From assembly GCA_013202515.1 (NCBI GenBank), contig JABMRN010000288.1:1-7162 (forward strand): a stretch of 7,162 bases of DNA. Reading direction: 5' to 3'. Under the pieces are notes generated by a model that made no database searches, had not been told where the DNA came from, and worked only from the letters and a program-made list of their open reading frames with translations. The position numbers and the translations under genes were made by a program. Positions within the stretch are counted from its first letter, which is position 1; each line of letters begins with the position of its first letter. Positions 1 through 5,842 of this stretch are shown here, piece after piece. Source of the stretch: Candidatus Omnitrophota bacterium. GTDB taxonomy: Bacteria; Omnitrophota; Gorgyraeia; JABMRN01.

Positions 1-46
1 AACGAAGAGGGCGCAACATGGTGTGCGCTTGGCAACGAAAAGGTTG
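1..46 (+). other. Unassigned left edge with two small inverted repeats
   Basis: This is the sequence left of the first promoter and I do not recognise a gene in it. Two short inverted repeats are visible: GCGCA at 11-15 against TGCGC at 24-28, and CAAC at 33-36 against GTTG at 43-46 around a GAAAAG loop. It also looks more GC-rich than the sequence just downstream. One reading frame is open from base 1 to a TAA at 100-102 (34 codons, ending W-A-Y-Y-E). That could be the tail of an upstream protein overlapping the kinase start by a few bases, but its residues match nothing I know. A structured RNA tail is equally possible. Confidence 0.2.
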
Positions 47-72
47 AGGCGCCTGCCGGATTGTGGTATACT
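44..72 (+). promoter_or_regulatory. Sigma70-type promoter with extended -10 for the kinase-transaldolase-lptD unit
   Basis: The -35 element is TTGAGG at 44-49. A 17-bp spacer leads to TATACT at 67-72, which is preceded by TG at 64-65 and so forms an extended -10 (TGGTATACT). The expected transcription start is near 79, about 16 bases before the kinase ATG at 95. That leaves a very short leader with no good Shine-Dalgarno. The hexamer match and the spacing are seen directly; activity is inferred. The 4-bp and 21-bp gaps downstream suggest that this promoter drives all three following genes. Confidence 0.65.
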
Positions 73-94
73 AACCAAAATAAATGGGCATATT

Positions 95-1063
95 ATGAAT
101 AAAAAATTCTATATAGGCATTGATATAGGTGCTACAAATACAAAGTTTGGCCTTGTGGATGGCAAAGGACGCATAAAGTCAAAGAAGGTCATACGTACAA
201 GTTGCTATAATGGTGCAGCTCAATTTGTCAGCATTGCGAAGGATATCGTATATCTTTTCATCAAAGAAAAGAAATTGAAAAAGAATCAGCTATGCGGTAT
301 CGGCATAGGAGCCCCCGGGGCCATAGACAGCAATAAAGGCATTGTTCATTATTTAACAAATCTAAAAGGCTGGAAAGGCATTCATTTGAGAAAAATGATT
401 GAATCAAAACTGGGTATTCGTGCCTATTTGGACAATGATGCCAATGTTATGGCGATAGGAGAGTTTTCTTTTGGTGCCGGGCGGGGAAGTAAAAACATGA
501 TTGGCGTTACACTTGGTTCCGGCGTAGGAGGAGGGTTGGTGCTTGACGGAAGAGTCTATCGCGGTACAAATATGGCTGGCGGTGAAATTGGCCATGTGCC
601 GGTGAATGTAGAGGGTCCTAAATGTGCTTGCGGAGGAAGTGGATGCCTTGAAGCTTATGTCGGCAGCCCATATATTGTCAAAAAAACTCTAAAACTTATC
701 AAAGGCAAGAAAACTGCGATAATGAAACTAATAAAAGGCAAGACAAGCCGTCTGACTCCCAAAATAATTTATAAGGCAGCCCTAAAGGGCGATCCTATAG
801 CTAAAAGAATTTTACGAGAAACCGGCATTTATCTAGGTGTTGGGTTGACAGGGATAATAAACCTCTTAAATCCAGATGCTGTTGTCATCGGCGGTGGCGT
901 TGCAAATGCCGGACGATTCATCTTTGATGCGGTAAAGGAAACTGTAAAAAAACGTGCTATGCACTTACCAGCAAAAACAGTAAAAATCTTAAAGGCTGAA
1001 CTAGGAGAAGATGCAGGGGTTGTCGGAGCCATGGCACTTGTTAAGGAAAGGCAGGGCAAATAA
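95..1063 (+). CDS. ROK-family sugar kinase (probable glucokinase)
   Basis: This is a 322-residue cytoplasmic kinase of the ROK family, which phosphorylates a hexose with ATP. Glucose to glucose-6-phosphate is the likeliest reaction. The N-terminal phosphate-binding loop DIGATNTKFG is at residues 10-19, and the catalytic aspartate is D115 in LDNDAN. The sugar/zinc motif GGEIGH spans 162-167, and the ROK signature CACGGSGCLE spans 177-186. H167, C177, C179 and C184 are therefore available to bind zinc. A C-terminal VIGGGVANAG segment completes the ATP fold. Length is normal for the family. The frame is open upstream to 23, but ATG 95 is preferred because the ASKHA fold begins right after it and the extra 24 residues overlap the promoter. 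Substrate cannot be fixed from sequence: fructose, ManNAc or GlcNAc kinases share these motifs, and some ROK proteins are regulators, though no DNA-binding domain is present here. The transaldolase gene follows 4 bp downstream. Confidence 0.88.
   Translation: MNKKFYIGIDIGATNTKFGLVDGKGRIKSKKVIRTSCYNGAAQFVSIAKDIVYLFIKEKKLKKNQLCGIGIGAPGAIDSNKGIVHYLTNLKGWKGIHLRKMIESKLGIRAYLDNDANVMAIGEFSFGAGRGSKNMIGVTLGSGVGGGLVLDGRVYRGTNMAGGEIGHVPVNVEGPKCACGGSGCLEAYVGSPYIVKKTLKLIKGKKTAIMKLIKGKTSRLTPKIIYKAALKGDPIAKRILRETGIYLGVGLTGIINLLNPDAVVIGGGVANAGRFIFDAVKETVKKRAMHLPAKTVKILKAELGEDAGVVGAMALVKERQGK
692..743 (+). repeat. Short tandem duplication inside the ROK kinase gene
   Basis: A 19-base segment at 692-710 recurs at 725-743 with two mismatches, 33 bases (11 codons) apart. 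The protein therefore carries KLIKGK twice, at residues 200-205 and 211-216. It lies after the ROK signature in a lysine-rich, probably surface segment and keeps the frame, so a tolerated local duplication is likely. It could also be chance in Lys/Ile-rich sequence. Confidence 0.4.
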
Positions 1064-1067
1064 AAAA

Positions 1068-1718
1068 GTGAAAATATTTATAGATACAGCCAATATTGAA
1101 GAAATACGTCAGATGAACAAATTAGGCATCATTGACGGTGTTACTACAAATCCCACTTTGATTTCAAAGGAAAAAGGAGATTTTAAGTCCATTATAAAAG
1201 AAATCACCGAAATCGTGGATGGGCCCATCTCGGCAGAGGTAATAAGTCTTGATGCCGAAGGCATGGTGGATGAGGCAAGGCCACTTTCCAGAATCCATAA
1301 GAATATCAACATCAAGATTCCGCTTACTCAAGAAGGCCTAAAGGCGGTTAAAATACTTTCAAGAGAAAGAATTAAAACAAATGTAACGTTGTGTTTTTCT
1401 GCGAGCCAAGCACTTTTGGCGGCGAAAGCAGGGGCTACTTTTATAAGCCCTTTCATAGGTAGGCTCGACGATATAAGCCAAAATGGAATGGATCTCGTTA
1501 GGGATATTAAAGAAATTTATAAAAACTATTCCTTCAAAACAGAAATCATCGTAGCAAGTGTAAGGCACCCTCTCCATGTCTTGGAGGCAGCAAAAATAGG
1601 AGCAGATATAGCAACGGTTCCCTACAAGGTTCTTACTCAGCTACTTAAGCATCCTCTTACGGATATCGGAATAGAGAGATTTTTGAATGACTGGAAGAAG
1701 GTAGAGGGTCGCAGTTAA
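1068..1718 (+). CDS. tal: Transaldolase, short TalC/FSA-like class
   Basis: This 216-residue (alpha/beta)8 enzyme belongs to the small transaldolase subfamily. It moves a dihydroxyacetone unit between sugar phosphates in the non-oxidative pentose phosphate pathway. Family blocks in order are FIDTANIEEI (4-13), TTNPTLISKE (26-35), the Schiff-base lysine K83 in NIKIPLT, NVTLCFSASQA (105-115), ISPFIGRLDD (126-135) and the C-terminal block ATVPYKVLTQL with KHPLTDIGIE. Glu57 (SAEV) and Phe129 (SPF) are the residues typical of true transaldolases; fructose-6-phosphate aldolase has Gln and Tyr there, so transaldolase is favoured. The GTG at 1068 is chosen because the protein then begins directly with MKIFIDTANI and has the standard length, and AGGG at 1053-1056 can serve as ribosome-binding site. 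The longer in-frame reading from 1011 would overlap the kinase gene. It is co-transcribed with the kinase, whose TAA ends 4 bp upstream. Confidence 0.92.
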   Translation: MKIFIDTANIEEIRQMNKLGIIDGVTTNPTLISKEKGDFKSIIKEITEIVDGPISAEVISLDAEGMVDEARPLSRIHKNINIKIPLTQEGLKAVKILSRERIKTNVTLCFSASQALLAAKAGATFISPFIGRLDDISQNGMDLVRDIKEIYKNYSFKTEIIVASVRHPLHVLEAAKIGADIATVPYKVLTQLLKHPLTDIGIERFLNDWKKVEGRS

Positions 1719-1739
1719 GTTTTTAACAACGGGGATTAA

Positions 1740-3887
1740 TTGAAACGGTTAACATTTTTTATCATAGGACTTATTTTATTTTCTAATCTTTGCTTTGCCC
1801 AGCAATTTCCGCAGCTAATACCCAAGAAAGATACTAAGGAGTTCAAAAGAAGTGCTCCCGTCGTAGTAAATGGTGATAGAGTCGAGTACCTGCACGCTAA
1901 AAAGCAAATCATAGGAACCGGTAATGTCGAGATCTCCTACGGAGATGTGACACTTACCTGTGAGAAGATAACGGTTTTCACCGAGAAAAAAATCGGCATT
2001 TGCGAGGGTAATGTAAAGATTACCCAGCCGCTTGGTATTTTTGAAGGGGAGCGCATTGAATATGATTTTGCGAAAAAAACAGGTAAGGTCATAGACGGGA
2101 ATGTTGCTTCCTATCCATTCTACGGACACGCCGCTAAAATAGAAAAAGAATCCGAGAAAAAAGTTGTTTTTGACGGAGGTTATGTTACTACCTGCGATCT
2201 TGACGAACCCCATTACAGGGTACAGGCCAAGCAAGTAAGACTTTATCTCGACGACAAAGTTGTGGCAGAGCACGTGCTATTTTTTGTTGGGAAAATACCA
2301 GTTTTTTACATTCCTTATTACATGCAGCCTATCCGTGATATAAAAACCAAAATGTCTCTTATACCGGGTTACGAAAGTAATTGGGGCTATTATGTACTCG
2401 GCGCCTATAGATTTTACCGCAATGAAATGTTTAAGGGCTATCTAAGACTTGATTACAGACAGAACAAAGGGCTTGCCGAAGGAATAGATTATAGCTACGA
2501 TGCGAAGGAATTAGGAAAAGGCCTTGCGAGGGCTTATTATGCGCACGAAGGCGATGACCTTGCCATGAACAAAGGAACAAGGCGCGATGACAGATGGAGG
2601 CTAGAATATAAACACTCCGCGGATCTTACCGATGATACCAAGTTAATGGTGGAGCTAAACAAGGTAAGCGACAGAGACATGGTAAGGGATTTTTTCTATA
2701 ATGAATATGCAGAGGGTAATGAAGCCACTAATTATGTTTCAATCATAAATAGACAGCCCAATTTTAGCTTTGAGGTACTTACAAAACTCAGAATGAACAG
2801 CTTCTACACAGTAGCTCAGAAGCTACCGGAAATAAAGCTTGATGTTTACAGCCAAAAGTTGGGAGACACCCAATTTTATTACGAAAACAATATATCTCTG
2901 ACCAGCTTTAACAAGAGATACGACGAATATTTGAATTTGAAGGGAGAGAATGCCGGAAGGTTTGACACCTATAACAAATTGTCATATGCAGCTAAAGTCT
3001 TAAAAAGTGTTTTTGTAACTCCTTATGTAGCTACAAGGCAGACATATTATTCGAGGAACCAGTGGAGCGCCACAAATCTATGGCGAGAGATCTACGAATA
3101 CGGCGTTGATTTAAGTACAAAATTTTATAGGGTTTTCAACATAGAGGCAGAGGGTGTGGGCATTAAAGGGTTAAGGCATATTATTAATCCAACCGTAGGT
3201 TTCTTTAGCAGGCACCAGCCTACGATATCACCGATTAACCTATATCAGTTTGATGACATTGATGCGTTGGAAAAAGCAAACAGAATTCCCCTTTCGATAG
3301 AAAACAAACTCCAAACCAAGAGAAAATCAGGCGATGACTATGCTAGCGTGGACATACTAAGGTTTATTGTAAGCAGCGACTTCCTTTTTAGAAGCAAAAA
3401 AGGCGGTTTATGGTCAAAAGGCGACAGCAAATTTACCGATGTTTTGTTTGACCTAGAAATAAGGCCTTATGACTGGATTTACGCACAGTCAAAAGTGAAT
3501 CTGAACACCAAAGAGTACAGTTTAAACACTGCAACGACGGATCTTGTTATAAAGATAGAAGATAAGCTAAAATTTGCATTAAGCCATATCTACCAACATA
3601 GTGACCTGGGCACTTCAAGCGAAATAACCTTAGACAGCCGATACAATTTCAGTAAAGAATGGGGCGTGAGGATGTATCAGCGCTTTGATCCCTACCTACA
3701 AAAATGGCAGGAACAAGAATACACCCTTTACAAAGACATGCACTGCTGGTTGGGTGAGGTTACATGTAATATGAAAGATAGCGGTTTTTCTTTCTGGATA
3801 ACAATGCGCCTAAAGGCCTTCCCGGATATGCCTATTGGCTTGAGGAGGAGCATAAGCAGGCCGACTCCTGGCGCAGAAGAGCTATAA
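1740..3887 (+). CDS. lptD: LPS-assembly protein LptD (outer-membrane LPS translocon)
   Basis: This 715-residue outer-membrane beta-barrel is expected to insert lipopolysaccharide into the outer leaflet together with LptE. Residues 1-20 form a signal peptide: KR, a hydrophobic stretch, then the cleavage site CFA before QQ. The periplasmic OstA/LptA jellyroll follows at about 40-150, with the repeated pattern GNVEISYGDVTLTCEKI, then GICEGNVKI and FEGERIEYD. The barrel runs from about 185 to the end, with alternating aromatic strands and the C-terminal OstA signature MHCW at 667-670, then SFWITMRLKAFPDMPIGL. The mature protein has five cysteines: 74, 88, 152, 669 and 676. This resembles the N-terminal/C-terminal disulfide plan of E. 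coli LptD, though the pairing is inferred. The TTG start at 1740 is required because the signal peptide begins there, and GGGG at 1731-1734 is a suitable ribosome-binding site. It lies 21 bp after the transaldolase. I see no convincing terminator after it. Confidence 0.88.
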   Translation: MKRLTFFIIGLILFSNLCFAQQFPQLIPKKDTKEFKRSAPVVVNGDRVEYLHAKKQIIGTGNVEISYGDVTLTCEKITVFTEKKIGICEGNVKITQPLGIFEGERIEYDFAKKTGKVIDGNVASYPFYGHAAKIEKESEKKVVFDGGYVTTCDLDEPHYRVQAKQVRLYLDDKVVAEHVLFFVGKIPVFYIPYYMQPIRDIKTKMSLIPGYESNWGYYVLGAYRFYRNEMFKGYLRLDYRQNKGLAEGIDYSYDAKELGKGLARAYYAHEGDDLAMNKGTRRDDRWRLEYKHSADLTDDTKLMVELNKVSDRDMVRDFFYNEYAEGNEATNYVSIINRQPNFSFEVLTKLRMNSFYTVAQKLPEIKLDVYSQKLGDTQFYYENNISLTSFNKRYDEYLNLKGENAGRFDTYNKLSYAAKVLKSVFVTPYVATRQTYYSRNQWSATNLWREIYEYGVDLSTKFYRVFNIEAEGVGIKGLRHIINPTVGFFSRHQPTISPINLYQFDDIDALEKANRIPLSIENKLQTKRKSGDDYASVDILRFIVSSDFLFRSKKGGLWSKGDSKFTDVLFDLEIRPYDWIYAQSKVNLNTKEYSLNTATTDLVIKIEDKLKFALSHIYQHSDLGTSSEITLDSRYNFSKEWGVRMYQRFDPYLQKWQEQEYTLYKDMHCWLGEVTCNMKDSGFSFWITMRLKAFPDMPIGLRRSISRPTPGAEEL

Positions 3888-3992
3888 ACATATCAGATCA
3901 TAAGAAAGCCTTTCCCTTACCCACCTTCCATATTTGGCATATTCTCTGCATATATATCCCTTATAATTAAGAGCTAAAATTCCCCTTTTTTA

Positions 3993-4021
3993 TTGCCTAT
4001 AGCCTACCTATATGTTATAAT
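3993..4021 (+). promoter_or_regulatory. Sigma70-type promoter with consensus extended -10 for the ugd operon
   Basis: TTGCCT at 3993-3998 and TATAAT at 4016-4021 are separated by exactly 17 bp. TG at 4013-4014 gives a full extended -10 (TGTTATAAT). Transcription should start near 4028, leaving a leader of about 80 bases before the ugd GTG at 4110. That leader contains the hairpin at 4049-4086. The rest of the spacer from 3888 is AT-rich, with a pyrimidine-rich run at 3909-3929 and no gene. Confidence 0.75.
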
Positions 4022-4048
4022 ATTGACCTTATAAATGGGTGAAATATA

Positions 4049-4086
4049 CACCCCGTTAGGCCCTGAAACGAGGGTTTGGCGGGGTG
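4049..4086 (+). promoter_or_regulatory. 16-bp leader hairpin upstream of ugd (RNA element or dispersed hairpin repeat)
   Basis: The left arm at 4049-4064 (CACCCCGTTAGGCCCT) pairs over its full length with the right arm at 4071-4086 (AGGGTTTGGCGGGGTG) around the loop GAAACG. Twelve pairs are Watson-Crick and four are G-U, with no mismatch or bulge. On the opposite strand the four G-U pairs would be A-C mismatches, so the perfect stem exists only in + strand RNA or + strand ssDNA. No U-run follows, so it is not an intrinsic terminator. It lies between the predicted transcription start and the ugd Shine-Dalgarno. A translational or transcript-stability control element is possible; so is a copy of a dispersed REP-like repeat. 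The structure is seen; the role is inferred. Confidence 0.6.
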
Positions 4087-4093
4087 CTGAATT

Positions 4094-4100
4094 AAGGGGG
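4094..4100 (+). promoter_or_regulatory. Ribosome-binding site that sets the GTG start of ugd
   Basis: AAGGGGG lies nine bases before the GTG at 4110. It supports that start over the in-frame ATG at 4035, which would begin translation only a few bases after the predicted transcript start and read through the hairpin. Part of this site (GGGGT, 4097-4101) could alternatively pair with ACCCC at 4050-4054 in the left arm of the hairpin. Confidence 0.65.
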
Positions 4101-4109
4101 TATAACAGG

Positions 4110-5405
4110 GTGAATATATCAATTATTGGAACAGGTTATGTGGGGCTTGTTACGGGTACCTGCTTTGCCGATTTAGGCAATAACGTAATATGCGCAGATA
4201 GCGATAAGGAAAAGCTGCAAACCCTCAAAAAGGGCAAGATTCCTATTTACGAGCCTGGCCTAGAGGAGATGTTCAAGCGAAATGAACAAAAGGGACGGCT
4301 CAAGTTTACCTCAAGCATTAAGGATGCCGTATTAAAAAGCGATATTATCTTTATTTGCGTAGGTACTCCTTCTAAGGAGAATGGAGAGGCAAACCTTCTT
4401 TATATTGAGAAGGTTTCCAAAGATATAGCTCAAAATATTAAGTCATATAAGCTCATCGTAGAGAAAAGCACCGTTCCCGTTGAAACAGGCGAAAGGGTAA
4501 AAGAGGTAATAAGGTCGTTTAAGAAAAATAAGGCAAATTTTGATGTTGCATCAAATCCGGAATTCTTGAGAGAGGGCTCTGCTGTTGAGGATTTCATGCA
4601 TCCGGATAGAATCGTAATAGGCGTCGAATCCAAGAGGGCGAAGGATTTACTGGCCGAGCTCTACAGGCCCCTTAAGGCCCCGCTTGTCGTAACGGATATA
4701 AAAGGCGCCGAGATAATAAAACACGCCTCAAATTCCTTCCTTGCCACTAAGATTTCTTTCATAAACGCCATCAGTAATATTTGCGAAAAAGTAGGTGCCG
4801 ATGTCACGAAGATCGCACGAGGCATAGGCCTGGACAAGAGGATTTCTACTAGCTTTCTTAATGCAGGCATAGGATACGGCGGAAGCTGTTTTCCTAAAGA
4901 TGTAAACGCCTTTATTCACATCGCAGATAAGCTGGGCTATGATTTTGGTCTTTTAAGAGAGGTAAAAAAGATAAATGAACATCAGAAGGACTTTCTCATA
5001 AATAAGATAGAGCACATGTTATGGAATTTGCCGGACAAAACAATTGCTGTTTTAGGTCTTTCCTTTAAGCCGGATACAGATGATTTGAGAAGTGCTCCGG
5101 CCCTTGATATCATTGAACGGCTAAAGAATGCCGGCTGCATTATAAAGGTATATGACCCCAAGGCTATGCCTAAGGCAAAAAAGATTTTAAAAGGGGTAAA
5201 ATTCTGTAAGAATGCTTATGAGGCGGCAAGCAAAAGTGATTGCCTGGTTATCTTGACTGATTGGAACGAATTCAAAGAACTGGATTTCAAGAAGATTAAA
5301 AAGAAGCTCCATCAGCCGGTCATCATAGATGGAAGAAATATTTATGATCCGAAAAAGATGAAGAAGATGGGATTTAGGTATACAGGTATTGGGAGGGCAA
5401 TATGA
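4110..5405 (+). CDS. ugd: UDP-glucose 6-dehydrogenase
   Basis: This 431-residue cytoplasmic enzyme oxidises UDP-glucose to UDP-glucuronate with two NAD+, supplying glucuronate or its derivatives to surface polysaccharides. The N-terminal Rossmann motif IIGTGYVG is at residues 5-12, followed by ICVGTPS (82-88), EKSTVPVETGERV (118-130) and NPEFLREGSA (149-158). The catalytic core is KHASNSFLATK (204-214) and GYGGSCFPKD (255-264). The nucleophilic cysteine is C260, with K204, N208 and D264 as the usual partners. A C-terminal Rossmann domain starts near AVLGLSFKPDTDDLRSAP. Length is normal and all catalytic residues are present. The GTG at 4110 is chosen because the protein then begins directly with the Rossmann strand and a strong ribosome-binding site precedes it. 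The close relative UDP-ManNAc dehydrogenase is a less likely alternative. The stop overlaps the next gene by 4 nt (ATGA). Confidence 0.93.
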   Translation: MNISIIGTGYVGLVTGTCFADLGNNVICADSDKEKLQTLKKGKIPIYEPGLEEMFKRNEQKGRLKFTSSIKDAVLKSDIIFICVGTPSKENGEANLLYIEKVSKDIAQNIKSYKLIVEKSTVPVETGERVKEVIRSFKKNKANFDVASNPEFLREGSAVEDFMHPDRIVIGVESKRAKDLLAELYRPLKAPLVVTDIKGAEIIKHASNSFLATKISFINAISNICEKVGADVTKIARGIGLDKRISTSFLNAGIGYGGSCFPKDVNAFIHIADKLGYDFGLLREVKKINEHQKDFLINKIEHMLWNLPDKTIAVLGLSFKPDTDDLRSAPALDIIERLKNAGCIIKVYDPKAMPKAKKILKGVKFCKNAYEAASKSDCLVILTDWNEFKELDFKKIKKKLHQPVIIDGRNIYDPKKMKKMGFRYTGIGRAI

Positions 5406-5842
5406 TAGAAGGCGTACGCATCAAGAAGTTGAATGTTATTTCTGATGATAGGGGACAGCTAATGGAGATACTCCGAGTCTCAGAAACCAAGATTTTACCT
5501 CAGCAAGTTTACTTAACGACAGCATACGAAAACGTTGTAAAAGATAAAGAAAATTTTCATATGCACAAAAAACAGAATGATTCTTTCTGTTGCATTAAAG
5601 GTAAAATAAAACTTGTATTGGTTGATACAAGAAAGAATAGCAAAACAATGGGAGAGATCAATGAATTCGAAATTGGAGAAGATAATTTCTGTCTTGTAAT
5701 TATTCCAAATCAGGTATTGCATGCATTCAAAAGTTTAAAAGGAGAGGCTTTTATAGTAAATTCTATCGATTGTGAGTACAACAGGAAGTTGCCGGATGAG
5801 TTCCGAGTTAAAAACGAATATTATGATTGGGATAAATTATGA
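5402..5842 (+). CDS. RmlC-like cupin, dTDP-4-dehydrorhamnose 3,5-epimerase family (short variant)
   Basis: This is a 146-residue single-domain cupin related to sugar-nucleotide 3,5-epimerases. Family features in order are DDRGQLMEILR (15-25), FHMHKKQND (52-60) with H53 at the likely catalytic-base position, KGKIKLVLVDTRKNS (66-80), IPNQVLHAFK (101-110) with H107, and Y126 before PDEFR. It differs from classical RmlC (about 180 residues). The arginine-glycine normally just before the histidine is replaced (KENFH), and the C-terminal part carrying the second catalytic acid is absent. It may therefore be a mono-epimerase, an isomerase or a binding protein on a dTDP-sugar rather than a full 3,5-epimerase. 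ATG 5402 overlaps the ugd stop (ATGA), with GGGAGGG at 5391-5397 as ribosome-binding site. The gene is clearly AT-richer than ugd. Its stop overlaps the homing endonuclease start. Confidence 0.72.
   Translation: MIEGVRIKKLNVISDDRGQLMEILRVSETKILPQQVYLTTAYENVVKDKENFHMHKKQNDSFCCIKGKIKLVLVDTRKNSKTMGEINEFEIGEDNFCLVIIPNQVLHAFKSLKGEAFIVNSIDCEYNRKLPDEFRVKNEYYDWDKL

Noticed and set aside
1815..2273. Minus-strand open frame of 152 codons within lptD
   Set aside because: It lies wholly opposite the conserved LptD jellyroll, has no recognisable domain, and looks like a shadow of the real gene. Other minus-strand frames in the window are shorter and of the same kind.
3934..3967. Second promoter candidate, TTGGCA at 3934-3939 with TATAAT at 3962-3967
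   Set aside because: The hexamers are good, but the 22-bp spacer is too long for sigma70, and the pair at 3993-4021 has ideal spacing closer to ugd.
3960..3992. Possible rho-independent terminator of lptD ending in the T-run at 3986-3991
   Set aside because: There is a run of six Ts after CCCC, but no GC-rich stem lies directly before it; only weak AT pairings are visible.
4049..4086. Leader hairpin read as an intrinsic terminator or attenuator
   Set aside because: The stem is strong, but the bases after it (CTGAATTAAGGGGG) contain no U-run.
4035..4109. N-terminal extension of ugd from ATG 4035
   Set aside because: It would add 25 residues before the Rossmann strand, translate through the hairpin, and start only a few bases after the predicted transcript start; GTG 4110 has a good ribosome site.
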